DNA of 64,000 bases from Schoenoplectus triqueter (taxonomy: Eukaryota > Streptophyta > Magnoliopsida > Poales > Cyperaceae), in the NCBI GenBank assembly GCA_964058805.1, contig CAXKVV010000022.1, forward strand, positions 558,001-622,000, read 5' to 3'. This document shows positions 10,653 to 23,303 of this stretch, one piece after another. The notes under the pieces were generated by a model. That model was not told the origin of the DNA, did not search any database, and saw only the letters and a list, made by a program, of their open reading frames with translations. Numbering within the stretch: the stretch's first letter is position 1; every line of letters begins with the position of its first letter. A program made the position numbers and the translations under genes.

Positions 10653-11048
10653 TAGGGTGTCAATTATCGACCCGACCCAACCCGAACCCGACCCGACCCG
10701 ACATGACCTGAAAATAAATGGGTCGGGTATGGATTTAATTTTTTTGACCCGAATTGGATCGGGTCGGATTCGGGTCAAACCGACCCGACCCGATTAATTA
10801 TGATTTTTGAAGTAATTTTATGATTTAGTACTAATTAAAGCTTAAATCTACAATAATTATATACTAATTAAGATTAATTATAAATTAATCAATATTTAAT
10901 TACTTAAAATTATATAAAAATAATTAATAAATTTAATCAGGTATGGGTTAAGATTTTTTTATCCGAATTTAATCGAGTTGAGTTCAGGTGGATCAAAAAT
11001 AATAATAAAATAATATGATCCGACCCGAACCGATCCATTGACACACTA
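10653..11048. mobile_element. hAT-type MITE with perfect 8-bp target duplication
   Basis: Starts TAGGGTGTCAATTATCGACC and ends with the inverted form CATTGACACACTA. It is flanked by identical 8-mers GGACAAAT at 10645-10652 and 11049-11056. The ends are packed with ACCCG/CGGGT repeats that pair with each other. A relative lies at 46703-47050. The overlapping ORFs are chance reading of the CCCGA repeats. Confidence 0.85.
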
Positions 11049-11315
11049 GGACAAATAAAATTTGAATGACAAATTTATGACAAAGAACAAAGTTAAGTGC
11101 TTTCCAAAGAAATTTACCATTTAACAAAGATGTAATATTAAAAAATTTGAAATTAAATAGTTGCACAAATTTTTAATAGAGTTTTGAACACGTGATATTC
11201 CACAAAAAGATACTAACTGAAATGTTATACTATATTTATTAAAATATTAACTCGAGTTTTGGACATTTAATATCACCCCCACAAAAAAAAATAACCCTTC
11301 TCACTCAGATTAGGA

Positions 11316-11712
11316 TTCAAATGCCTCATTTTTTTGTGCCTCAAATACCTTAATTTTTTGAATTTCTAATAGCTCAAAAATTTAAAACTAAAATATTAAA
11401 ATAAAATCGTTAGATTTGATCTATACTAATTTTTCTTCTTACACATAAAATAATATTTATTTTTCACTTTTATTTTATGTAAATCAATAAGTTATAAAAT
11501 CAATGTCTAGAAATTAATCATATTAGTGTATTTTTTTATAATCTCTTGATGCCACATAAAATAATATTCAAACGTCATAATTTTTAATCTATAAAGAAAT
11601 AAAATGACCTAGATTAAATCTAACGGTTTTATTTTGATATTTCAATTTTAAATTTTAATTTATTAAATATTTAAAAAGTTGAAGAAGCAAAAAAAAAATT
11701 GAGGCATTTGAA
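11316..11712. mobile_element. Foldback (MITE-like) element
   Basis: TTCAAATGCCTCA then a T-run at the left end mirrors an A-run then TGAGGCATTTGAA at the right end. Further inside, TTAAAATTTGAA-like arms and AAACCGTTAGATTT / AAATCTAACGGTTT-type segments also face each other. About 400 bp; no clear target duplication. Confidence 0.6.
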
Positions 11713-11729
11713 ATGACTCTCGACTTGTG

Positions 11730-13360
11730 AAGTTGCATATTCAATATTTTCTTTTGGAAAAATAAATTTGGCAATTGATTGCTCTATTTGAATACCTGTA
11801 TTTGAGGGTCTATGCGTATGATTATGATTCAGGGGACAACTTATAATATGAAGGCAACTTTCATTTAAAAAAGCTTTCTTTCAAGTTTTTATTTATGAGA
11901 AATTAAAAGCGTACTAATAATTGAGTAATCATTATTGTCTATATATCACAGTTTTCTTAGGCATGCGTTTCATGTTATCACGTAGGACTACTCTGATTTT
12001 GAATGATGTCTATGCGTGATTTGAGATTTTTAACTCTCTACTAAACGACAACTTGCCATCATTATTTAACAGCATGTTTCAAATTAGTTATCAAATTTGA
12101 TTAATTATAGATGCTTCTTTTTACAAGCTTCTACAAGAACGTGATTAATCATAAATTTTAGGATCAACATATCCGGAATTACCCCAATAACTGTCTAAAA
12201 AACCCATAATCCAAGAATACTGAAAAAATTAATCCAAGTATACAACAAATATATATCTTATTTAAAATCTTAATTATTGTGTCCAAACGTGATTTGAGAG
12301 TCCACATTCTAATTAAGTGTCACTTGTAAATTAATTTACTTGCATTAAATCGTCACTATTAACTATGGATGTTGGTGTTAATCAGTTGAATTACAGTAAT
12401 TAATTCTCATTCTGGATGGATTTATCATGTCCCGGAGCAGCCCTTACATATGCAAAAATATTAATGCACGGTTCTTCACTTCTTCTCCAAAAATGTTCTA
12501 GAATATTTTCTATTACAAGTCACTGATGGACGAATTGTGCCAATTTGAAATATCCACAATTTCACAGACTTTCTTTAGGTGCCAAGTGAATTTCATGCGC
12601 CAGTGTGGCGATAGAAATTGTTCTGAAGAACATCTAACAAAGCATTGGATTCACCAATTCCACCATCAGTTATGGGACCCAGGTGCGCTTTTGTACAAAA
12701 GAAATATTAAACTTAATTATTTTCTTGGGCCCAAAACATATATTTCCATGAATTGATGAAGAATGAAGAATCACTGGCCACACGAGCAAAAGGATCTAAT
12801 CCTTTTGTACGTGGATCTGACTCAGCAACGAGTCATTTAAACATTACAAAAATTTTGGAAAAAAATCATAGAAGAAAAGTGCCATTTTATTATACGGAGT
12901 GTTGGTGTCCTAGGTTTATTTCTTGAACCACTAATATGTCCCGATCTAACAAACTTTTCGTGCTGGTTTAATTAATGTATGACATTGGTCGAGAAATTTT
13001 CGTACCAACAGAGACACTAAATTGCTAATAGTTTTTGAGGATCAGTAACACTCGTTTTATGAGGATTGCCATTTGCTGACACTTGCTGAATAAAAAATGT
13101 TGTATGCAAATTAATTCTGATTTGAGACCTGCAAGAAAATAAAAAATAAACAAGGGATATAGAAGCAAATTGTCATCAATATAAAAAATAGGGACAACTA
13201 GAAAATGCTTGCTTGCGTCCATACATGACACGTGGAGCATGAAATGGATATACTTTAGAAAGAACTTGGAACCTTCTGCAAATTAACAAGATGATGTACA
13301 CATATTAAATACTATTTTAATTATTCTTCCTAAATAATCTATTTTCAAATAAATTAAATC
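11730..13360. other. AT-rich intergenic, nothing recognised
   Basis: Contains short open frames (for example 12526-12756, plus strand) but none resembles a known protein and none has supporting splice or motif evidence. Confidence 0.55.
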
Positions 13361-13365
13361 TAAAT

Positions 13366-13786
13366 AATCTATTTTTAAAAGAGAAGGGATCAAATTATCA
13401 TTATTATTGGTGCCCATAGTGCTTATTTATTTATTTATTTATGTATAAATTTCAAAATATAAACCGTTAGATGTATTTTATATAATCTCAATTATATGTA
13501 TATAAAAAATCATAAAATTTTAACTTCATTTGAATAGCCATCAAGTAACGTGTCTAAATTGTAAAATTTGGTCCGTTGATTTTATTAACGCTTGATGCCT
13601 ATATAAATAATATTGAAATGATATAATTTTTTGTATACATATATAAGATTACATTTACAAAATATTTTTTCAATTAGTTTTATTATTTTAAAAAAATAAA
13701 TAATAATTATTTAATATTTAATTTTAATGACACCGATGTGGCATCAAAATGATGATAATTAAATCCTTCTCTTTTTAAAATAGATT
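13366..13786. mobile_element. MITE with about 24-bp terminal inverted repeats
   Basis: AATCTATTTTTAAAAGAGAA at the left end pairs with TTCTCTTTTTAAAATAGATT at the right end with one-base slippage, and the match runs on into GATCAAATTATCAT / ATGATAATTAAATC. Interior is AT-rich and non-coding. The flanks show no unambiguous target duplication. Confidence 0.65.
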
Positions 13787-13789
13787 GAT

Positions 13790-15745
13790 GTAATGTAGAT
13801 CAGTTTGTCAATTTCTGCACAATTTATGAAAATAAATAAGAATTGATATTTAAAGGAAGCATATCACCGAATAATTTTGCCTGCGGCCTTTCCTTGCAAA
13901 ATAGTTCACTAGTATAATGATAGGTCCCAATTAAACATGTTGGCTCGAAGTTTTAATTTGGACAAACGCATCTCATCGCCTCTCTGGTACGAACTATGCA
14001 TTCAATGATAATTCTCCCATAACAGCTAATTTAATTACTATCCATTTTTCAAATTCAAATATGAAATTTGTATAATATTGTTGATATATTTATTATCATT
14101 AATTTTTTTATTAATTATAATACTTTTCAGTTATAAATATCATCTTAATTTCATAAAAAGTACTTGTACTTCATAATATTTGCTGCTTTTCATATGTAAT
14201 AAATAATTTTATTAATTTTAACTATTTATATGACTGTATTTTTTTTCTGAAAATATAATAAGCATACAATACAGCAATAGAATATAAAATAGCAAACGTC
14301 TTATATATTGTAACTGTTTAATTAAATCTTGATAACCACTTGCAAATTAATGCACTGAAGATGATATCATTTAATCATTAATGGATTTTCTATTGGTATC
14401 ATTTAAAAGCCCACAAATTTATCAATGCGATATAAAAAAAACATTGCTTTCATAGAAAGCCGATAAATTTAAGAACTTCGACAATGCATTGAATAACCAT
14501 AAATTTAGCAAATTCGATATGAAAACATTGTTTATCCAATGTAAACAAGAATACAATTATGGATAGGAATAAGAGGTAAATATAAAATAATTAATCAAGA
14601 GGGTCAACCATGAAAGAAAAAAATGTAGAATTGATTTAGAATATTCGTTCGTGGAATGTTTTAGCTAGAAAATATGACATATGACATAAATTTCTGAAAA
14701 ATGATGAAATCAACTAATCCCATTTAATGACCATAGACCTACTTGTGGACATCCAAAAATGCTTTGAGATCCGAGTCAATTGCCTCAACTTCATACCATA
14801 TCGATTGAGGTTGTATGATTGTATCGGACTGGATAGGATATGTCAGCGACAACCCAGTGATATTATATATATTTCCTGTCCCAGCAATTAATTCATTTCC
14901 GTATGTGCCATAAAAATTAAGACAACAAAACTATGATAGTGAATTTCGATTGTAGGATTTATTTAAACAGATATAATTAAATTTAAAAGATAATTATTAC
15001 TAAGTGAATCTATAAGTCATAGACACAAAAAACTATGACTGTCATTGAAAAAATATGGCACCTAATGTATTTTCAGTAAACGAGATCCCTGATATTTGGT
15101 CTGGGCCCTTTGGCGATGGGCATCTTTCTACTTATTAATGGATAATATTGAATATGAAAGGCGTGGCCTTTTTAGATTACATGTCCTCTCCTCCCATAAT
15201 TTCGTATAAGATCTGCTCATTGTTTAAGTTTCTTTTGGGTAACTAATTAAAAAGGGCGATAGCGTTTAGCCAGGTTGATACTGTGATTTTTTGTTTCAGT
15301 AGCCTAATTGCATAATAATAATCTGCCCCCATCTTATGATTTGTCTGAGGCTTTTTGTCCAGTACTAATATGGTACCAGTGACATTATAAAATCTGTAGC
15401 CCGGAACTTGTATCATACTGAACTAATCATTAAAAAAAATATATACTAGATTCTTCTCTCGTACTATATCACAGTATATACATGCTTTATAAATCTTCTA
15501 CATATATAGAGAGTACTTCAACTAGAAAAATCTGACCAAATATACAAGGAAAACATATATAATACATGTTGGTTACTTCATTAATTGTACATGGTCATTA
15601 AAGCTAGCATGCTGTTAATTTACCAAGGAGTCATAAATATATGACATATCTATATCACTTCACTCATTACTCTCCTAACTGTATTCCTACGGAGAAAGGT
15701 AGACTGAAATTTATGTAGGAGCAATTTGGATATTTCACAAAACTT
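13790..15745. other. AT-rich intergenic downstream of the RING gene remnant
   Basis: No gene recognised on either strand. The segment next to 15750 would be the 3' untranslated or downstream region of the minus-strand RING gene. Confidence 0.5.
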
Positions 15746-15749
15746 TTCA

Positions 15750-15788
15750 CTAGGAACCAAAAACCTCTTCATTGCATACTGGGCATGC
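15750..15788 (-). pseudogene. Last RING exon (CPVC ... stop) with damaged acceptor
   Basis: In the frame that continues WLQLNK the exon would read ACPVCNEEVFGS then TAG, the usual end of this family. The two bases just before the expected first codon (15790-15789, minus strand) are GG, where AG is needed; the local sequence GTGAGACGG|GCATGC suggests CAG changed to CGG. The nearest AG, four bases upstream, would shift the frame and remove the last two cysteines. Confidence 0.65.
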
Positions 15789-15891
15789 CCGTCTCACATA
15801 ACAAGTACCTAACTTGATAAATAAATAATGAAAAGAAACCTAATTAGAAGTGATCCGGAGAGAAATTATGAGAAGAAACTAAGGCACGTAC

Positions 15892-16000
15892 TTTGTTGAG
15901 CTGTAGCCATTGGGTAATACAATCAGCATGGTAGCGATGTTGACATGGCAATGCAATCAGCCTTTGTCCATTCTTGTAATATGTTTTGCATACAGCACAT
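15892..16000 (-). pseudogene. Exon with first six metal ligands of the RING-H2 finger
   Basis: With two bases carried from the previous exon (donor CCCGA|GTAAGT at 16804), the 37 codons read ECAVCKTYY... and ...LPCQHRYHADCITQWLQLNK. Ligands visible are C-x2-C, then C-x-H-x2-H-x2-C, the RING-H2 order (zinc-binding, E2-binding). The acceptor is TATGCAG at 16001 and the donor AAA|GTACGT at 15892. The last pair of ligands (CPVC) lies in the next exon. Confidence 0.8.
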
Positions 16001-17675
16001 CTGCATACAACAGAAATATTTAAGGATCAAATTTTCACGAATCTATCATATATAAATAAATGTTCATACTATCTCGCGATAATAATTTGCTTGGATCGAC
16101 TTGTCTCTCAGCAGAGTACATTTCTGATAATTACCTTGTAACAGTGACAACCATAAACAATTGGAATTAGCGGTTACAAGGCTTTCGATTTTGTAGGTGA
16201 AAGCATTTTCTTATATGGTGGCTGAAACAAAAGCATAAAAAGCGTGAATCACTTGGGGCGTAGATATAAGAGCTTGTGATCTAGTGGATCAGGAGTTTCA
16301 TTGATTAATGGAGTTCCATTATTTATTAATCAATAATCCTGATATTTACTAATCAACCTTCTTCCTCTATTCACACCAAAGTATATCATGATCATCCGAT
16401 ACACAAATTTGAACAGTTTAAAATTATTACAATCCATAGCAAAATCTCCCTAGTTATAATTGTACAAATCATTTCTGATACAGATGGATTAATGCTGACC
16501 CCATGAAAATTATATATAGAAGTGTTTACTCCATCTCACATTAGGAAATAAGAGCCTTATGTTCATATGTTACCATATAGCTTTGCGTAGTATGTACGTG
16601 TTGACTTTTATTCCTAAAAAAGAATAATTAGTTCCACACTTCCACCTATAAAATCAACATGTAATATGCAAGAGCTAATACACCTATAGAACTTGTTCTA
16701 TTAATTATAGCACTCAAATATCAAACTAGCAAAAAAAAGTCAAAATGATAACAAAAAACATCAGTTTATGTATTGTAAGTACAAGGAAAAACCAGAAACT
16801 TACTCGGGTACTTTTCTAGAGAAGAAACCAGTTCTGTATTTAGAGGTTGGTAAATAGGAAATGAGCTCATCAGACGATCCTTTATTTCTGTACCTATTTG
16901 TTCCCCTATTGATTGTAATTCCTAAAAATAAAGAAAGGACAGAAAGCTTAAAATTATAATTAGACAGCGCAATATATTTATACAAAAATTCTTTCATGAA
17001 ATTGAACCAGCCACCTCATATGTCATGTTGTTTGGATTGATATTATCCTTCAGTAGGATATACATGCAGAAAGCTTTACATAAGCTCAGTACATGAAAAA
17101 GTAAATTTGAACAACAGAAAGTACATATGAACTGGCTGGTACTGGCATACTGTAATTTTATAATCATACCTAAGTTTATTGATGTAGTGATGTATTTATG
17201 AATTTTCATATGTTACGGATTAGAGGCTCATTTTTGTGAAGATTTTTATCAGTCACAGTTAGGACTGACCAGCATGTGTCACCTAGTTATGAGGAATTGG
17301 AGAAACTTCTAGTTTTATGTAATCCATAATGAAATCAAATTAAAAAATAGCACTAAACATATACTCTTTGGATATATGTAATATTTCATACCTCTCGTGA
17401 AATATTTTTCAGAGTTTAATCCAACATCTGACAAGGCCAAGGGCTCCTCTACCGCTACTGGCACAGATACTGGATTTGGTTCATAAAATTGTGATGGTGA
17501 TTTCATGGAGATTATGTTTAAAACTATAGAAAAAGAAATTAATTAGTATTCTGTAATTAATAGTTTTCTATTTTATTTTATTTTTATTGTAATTCTATTA
17601 TGATTATTATATAAAGAAAAATCTCTCAATTTGAGGTTCACCATAATTCTATTTAAATTATCTCTCTTCTTTACA

Positions 17676-17690
17676 TGGTATTAGAGCCAC
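17676..17690 (+). other. Copia primer-binding site
   Basis: TGGTATTAGAGCCAC directly after a ...TTTACA LTR end. It fits the initiator-methionine tRNA type used by many plant copia elements, with one base change from the common TGGTATCAGAGCC. Confidence 0.75.
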
Positions 17691-19085
17691 TGACGGCTCG
17701 CTCATCTCGGGCCTCCGACAATTCCCTTGTCTAACGCGCCGCTTCCATAGTGTCCAATGCTACAGTATCATGTTGTTACAGTATCCATTGCTACAGTACC
17801 ATGCTGCTATAGTACTCATTTTTTTGTTTGTTGTTGTTATAAAAAAAAGAATAGAAAATAATATATTGAGAGTATATCATATCTTTGTGTTCGTTTTGAA
17901 TTTTGTTGTCTGACAAATGGTGAAGGCTGTGATTGTGTGTGCGCGCACAGTTTGTGTGTGAGACTACTTTAATTACATTGTGTTCGACACTAAGGCTATT
18001 TAAGTATGGCAATGGAAACACTTATGACTAGTCAGGATTTGAAAAAGATTATGGAGAGGATGATCAAAATATTTTAGGCCAGATTGGAAGAGAACTCATC
18101 CAGTAAAACAATATTTGCATCTGTCACAAGTGATGCAAAAGATAGAGTTGTTGCCTAATGACATCAAGCTTGAGTGAATGAGAAACTATTTGAGTTAGTC
18201 TTGAATGATACTATTAAACCTTCGGGTCAAAAGACTTGAGAAGTATGTGTGTGACTGGTGAATATACTATACCTAAGAATAATGAGGGGAATGAAGAATG
18301 TGGAGCGATACCAATTTGCTGGTATTGGTTGTTGACGTCTATCTCTCCTAGTATAGCTGGGTTAGTAGAGTCAATTAGTAGTGTTGCACAAGTCTAAAAA
18401 GTATTGACAAATATGTACTCTTGAGTTGAGAGTGTGATGATAATGATGAAGGTAGAAGAGAAGATTGATGCCACCACAAAAGGAGAGAAGTCGGTGCATC
18501 AATATACAGCTGAGTTATGAGCTTGTGGACAGATTTGGATCACTATGATCCGTTGTGTTTGTAGAATCCCACTGATGTTCTCTTAGGAAGACAGTATCTT
18601 GAGCGTCAACTGGTAGCCCGGTTTCATTTACCTTCTCTTCCATCTCTGAATGAGGTCATTACGTCGATGGAGCAAGAGGAGATCAGATAGAAAGTTATGA
18701 CGGGCGAGGCTGCACTAGTGATACGCTCGGCCTTGGTGATCCCGACTATATCTACTAGAGAAGACAAAAAATGTTATGATTGTGAAAAAAATGACATCTC
18801 AGCTATAATTGCCTCCAACCATGCAACACTGGAGGAAGACAAGGAGGTAGAGGACAGAGGGGTGGATGTGGTGGCCGAAGACACAAAGAAAGTGGTGGAC
18901 GATGAGTTGCTCATCTAGCAGTAACAGAGAATTCTTACAATACCACTTAGGCAAATGCAACTGAAATAACAGAGCTAGAGGAACTAAGAATGTTCAAATT
19001 GCAAGCTAAGAACTCTAAAGGAAGTTAAGACACTCCAAATCTGGATGACACCACCGCCTACCTTGGTAACTTTACTGGTTATGCT

Positions 19086-20265
19086 TATTAGTTTTATGTC
19101 CTAGGAGCCAATCAAATATTAATGGCTTTATATTTTATTCATGCATTGGATGATTTTATCATTTTGTTCCTTGAGTATTTTATTATAAAAAGACCATTTG
19201 GGTTGATGACTTGGAATTGCAGAACTCTATTAAATAAATTAATAAATAATAAATACTCTAAATGTCCCTAATCAAGATAATTAGCAGGAACACTAATTAT
19301 CGGAGAAGATTAGTATGTGGATTGAAAGATGATCAGGTTCTGCAGATCATATGATAAAGTGTTATCAATTTAATCACATAAATAGCTAATAGCGATTAGT
19401 TTATTGGACATGACCCAAATGAAACAATAAATGGATTGTGTTTGTGTCATCATTTTGTTTCATTAGTATTTTGAATTCTATGTATGAGATGGTTCATCTT
19501 TTTCACATAAAGATTGATCATAGTGAGTATTTTCTAACGCTGACCGTAACAGGCAGTCATAAGGATCATGCTTCTTTGTTCATGAATTATGTAGGAATAA
19601 AGTTGTTCATCAAGAATACTATGTCCCTCATAATGAGTGATGATATTTTTGGGCCCCTTGATGAAGTATGATTGTAAGCATGCAATATATATAATTAAGT
19701 GATTAATTATATACAATCAACTTTGGATCAAGAAATGAATAAATCGCAAGGATGACACATTCCTACCTTGGATTATTCTTGATATCATGTGACATAAGAA
19801 TTAACACAACAAGAAATATATTTTCTTGTATAGGATCGTAATATTATAATGTAGATATTATCTGTGTCAATTGGGTAGTCGTAATGTGTTGCTAGATACC
19901 GCTTACGACTTGTAGAATTAAAATGAGTTTTATTTTTACCGCCAACATAACATAGATCCTCCCGGGTCACACCATATAGGCTCTTAACTAACGTGACAGA
20001 ATTCAGTCATAGAGATGACAACCTTAATCACTAATATGTGTAACATATTATAATATGAGAAATTAATTATTTGGGCCATAATAATTAATTGGATTAATTG
20101 GGTCACAAATAATATATTGTTTGGGCCATAATAATTAATAGGACTAATTTGGCTACAAAACAATATGGCCCATTGAAGGGGGCTGTCATGAGAAGAGAGA
20201 GAAAGACAAAAATTATTTGATTGCCATGAAATTTATACCATATGCATAACCTAAAAATCCTAACA
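19086..20265 (+). mobile_element. Solo LTR nested in the copia element
   Basis: The copia gag/protease region is interrupted by 1,180 bases flanked by identical 5-mers ATGCT (19081-19085 and 20266-20270). The insert starts TATTAG and ends CTAACA, an LTR-type inverted end (one change from TGTTAG). If the insert and one ATGCT are left out, the copia frame reads straight on through GYA then HVNKS. The insert has no coding sequence, as expected of a solo LTR left by recombination between two LTRs. Confidence 0.7.
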
Positions 20266-22872
20266 ATGCTCATGTCAACAAAAGTATTCAGACACTCACA
20301 TCCACTAAATCTCATGTTGATTGGATTATAGACTCAGGTGCATCTAAGCATGTCATAGGAATATTTAGTGAGTTTGTAGAATATCACTCAAGCAGGCATT
20401 TGTATCCTGAAATTATGCAGACTACTTATGGGACACCTCAACCCATCAGTGGTACTAGTTTGGTTAGGTGCAGTCCATCTATCACACCATCATCAGTATT
20501 GTATGTTTCTTCATTTTCAGTCAATCTACTCTCTGTTAGTTATCTTATTGATCAATTAAATTGTACTGTTTTTTTGACAAAAATGTGTCTTTCAAGAAAG
20601 AAAAATATGGAGGAAGATTGGGACTGAAGTCAGATGTGATGGTATATGGTATGTGGACAGAGAGGTTGTTATGCTTGTTGCTACTATGAATGAAGGATAT
20701 GAAGAAGTAATGTTGTAACATTTTAGATTATGACATTTATTATTTGACAGTTTTAGTAAGCTTAAACATGAATTAATAAATAAAGTACATAGACAGAAAC
20801 TATTTTGTGATGCTTGTGAACTTGGTAATTAAACACGCTCTACTTATAAAATGAGTGGTTTATGAAGTATTGAACCCATTTACACCTGTTCATTCTGATG
20901 TGTGGATTCAGATAGTTTGTTATTTTCATTGATTGTCACTCTCGCAATACATGGATATACTTGATGAAATAAAAGTCCGAAATGTATAAGTATTTTTAAG
21001 ATTTCTTAGCATATGCTAAGACTCAGTTTGGAGTACACGTGAAGGTTCTTCGGACGGATAATAGGATAGAGTACATCAACAAGGAATTTGCGGCTCTCAC
21101 CTCAAGTCAAGAAATTTGCATCAGACTACATGTCTAGACACCCCAGCTTAGAATGGTGTGGCGGAATGTAAGAACAAACATCTACTGGAGGTGACACGTT
21201 CCTTGATGCTAACGATGAACGTACCTAAGTTTTTATGGAGTGAAGCGGTTATGATAGCCGCTTACTTAATCAATAGGATACCATCAAGGTTTTTGGGAAT
21301 GAAAACACAATGTTAGATTATGTTGGGATTTTGTTGTACCATCTAGGGTGTTTGGATGTACATATTTTATAAGAGATCACAGACTAAAGGTGGGTAAGTT
21401 GGATCCACGAACAGTCAAGTGCATCTTTGTAGGTTATTCATCACGTCAGAAGGGGTATAAGTGTTGGTGTTGTACTGAACGGAGATTATTTGTTAGTATG
21501 GATTTGACTTTTTGAGAATCCGAGCTATTTAATGGAAAAAGCTTGGAGTTGAATTCGGTGTTTGAGAATGACTCTACTAGTGCGAGTAAAGAGGAGGAAA
21601 ATGTGAATGGAGTTGTGATTGATATAAATTTTTATCTTATTCAGGTATCCGATGATGATGATGGTGTTTCGAAGATTGAAAGTCGGAGGGAGCTAAAGGG
21701 GATTGGATGTCAGGATGATCAACAGACCGAGCTGAGTGAGTGAGGGTATATGAGCGAAGACGCAAACAACAATAGCATGAGCAACCAACCTCTTCATGCC
21801 CGTTAATCATCACTACTGCGAATGACCTAATTAACTCCTCCCTAGATCCCTTTTCGACATCTTCCTCACAAGAAATATGTAATATTTCTGATTCTCATGA
21901 CTTATAACTCGAAGAACTACTAAAGTCAATGAAGATAAAACTCCAAATAGGCTTGGTTGGAAAATGGATATCTCAAATTTTATATCATATGCTTCATTCC
22001 ACCTGCATTAAGTTTCTTCTTGTATTATTGCATTCAGTGCCTGTACCTAATAGTTGGCAGGCAGTGAAACAAGATTCTAGGTGGTTATGTGTCATGCAAG
22101 AGGAGCTCCCAACTTTGAAGAAGAACGACTCATGGGAGTTGATAAACCTACCAGCTGGGAAACATATTGTTCGGTGCAAATGAGCATATACTGTCAAGCA
22201 GACTCTAGATGGCAAAGTGAAAAGGTACAAGACGAGACTGATGATAAAAGAATATAATCAGACTTATAATATCGACTATGACGGGACATTTACTCCAGTA
22301 GCGAAGATGGGTACTATGAGAATGTTGGTGTCATGTGCTGCCAACTTCAACTGGCCATTACATCATTTAGATGTCAAAAATATCTTATTGCATGGAGATC
22401 TCAAGAACGAGATATACATAAAGGTCCCATCAGGATTTATCACACCACAGTCAGATAGAAAAGTGTGCAAATTAAAAAAAGTCATTCTATGGATTGAAAG
22501 AGTCTTTGAAAGCATAGTTTAATAGATTCAAAATGATTATTTGTCTCTTAATACATAGACCTCTATCTGTACCATGAAATTCATTGTCAGGAGTACCAAT
22601 AAGTATGTTTTCAAATGCTTGGAGCTGTCTGGCGAAATGTTCGTCCGATGCTAAATGTACCTCATGAATCTTTTCTTGTGAAGAAGTGACGACAGCTACT
22701 TCACTGCTCTCCTGTCCAACTTCCTCCAAAACACCCAACATATGTAATTGTTCTTCGAATCGAAAAAAGGGACTGTCACTTCTATCTATATATGATGCTT
22801 TATTAAAAAGAATAAAGCTGTTTCAATAGAATTACATAACTAAATAAGAAGAATAGAAAACTATAGAGAATA

Positions 22873-23303
22873 TGTTAAAAGAGAAGGGATGAATAAAATA
22901 AGTTTTCTTACTATTAGACACTCTTGTATTTTTCTTGCTTATAAAACAACAGAATATAACTCTTTATATAGACTAAACATCTAAGAAGACTCTAGAAATT
23001 CGTAATAAAAACATATAATAAAAACAGAATTCTAAACAACACCCTTTCAGCTGACCTCTGTCCACTAAAATCACCATAACTTTCTGTAGGTAACTCCAAA
23101 CGACTTGAAATTTAAACCATTGGAAACTAGACTTCAATAGCTTTCCATTCATAGGTCATACACTACATTCCACGTCCATTTTCCTCTTCAAATACTGTCA
23201 TTAATCAGCCTTAAAATTCTGCCAAAGTATTGAAGCCAAAGAGTCTCCCTTTATTTTCTAATTTATTTAACTTTAATACTAAAATTAAGTTTATCTTTTA
23301 ACA
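22873..23303 (-). repeat. 3' LTR of the short LTR element
   Basis: Left copy on the map, 3' copy in the element's own direction, next to the polypurine tract at 23304-23318. It holds about 31 bases (around 23155-23185) that the other LTR lacks. Confidence 0.85.

Larger units (their letters stand above)
17552..22555 (+). mobile_element. Decayed Ty1-copia retrotransposon inside RING gene intron
   Basis: Plus strand, antisense to the RING gene. A short TG...CA left LTR (about 17552-17675) is followed at once by TGGTATTAGAGCC, a typical copia primer-binding site. Then come a gag-like region with a degraded zinc knuckle (KCYDCEK, about 18770), the protease motif DSGASKHV (about 20331), a CDACELGN pre-integrase motif (about 20810), integrase fragments (PVHSDVW, about 20880), and reverse transcriptase at 22217-22490 (DGTFTPVAKM, HHLDVKN, LHGDL). 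Past 22490 the RT runs on in another frame (YGLKESLKA) and then stops, so RNase H and the right LTR are missing. Many stops and frameshifts: it is dead. Confidence 0.85.
15750..22817 (-). pseudogene. BIG BROTHER-like RING-H2 E3 ubiquitin ligase gene, probably inactive
   Basis: Minus-strand exons, 5' to 3': 22817-22573 (start uncertain), 17523-17392, about 17073 or 17047 to 17015, 16921-16804, 16000-15892 and 15788-15750. The first two join in phase (ASDEHFARQLQAFEN... then ...EPNPVSVPVAVEEPLALS). The next give DNINPNNMTYE, ELQSIGEQIGTE, SSDELISYLPTSKYR and FFSRK, then a RING-H2 finger. This order and these motifs match plant BIG BROTHER-type E3 ligases, which pass ubiquitin from an E2 to substrate proteins. 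Two lesions point to a pseudogene: a one-base deletion near 16879-16887 shifts the frame inside one exon, and the last acceptor site reads GG instead of AG. The 5' exon is not found. A live gene with unusual splicing is less likely but not excluded. Confidence 0.72.

Noticed and set aside
12526..12756. Open frame of 76 codons (plus strand)
   Set aside because: No recognisable domain, no splice support and no conserved partner.
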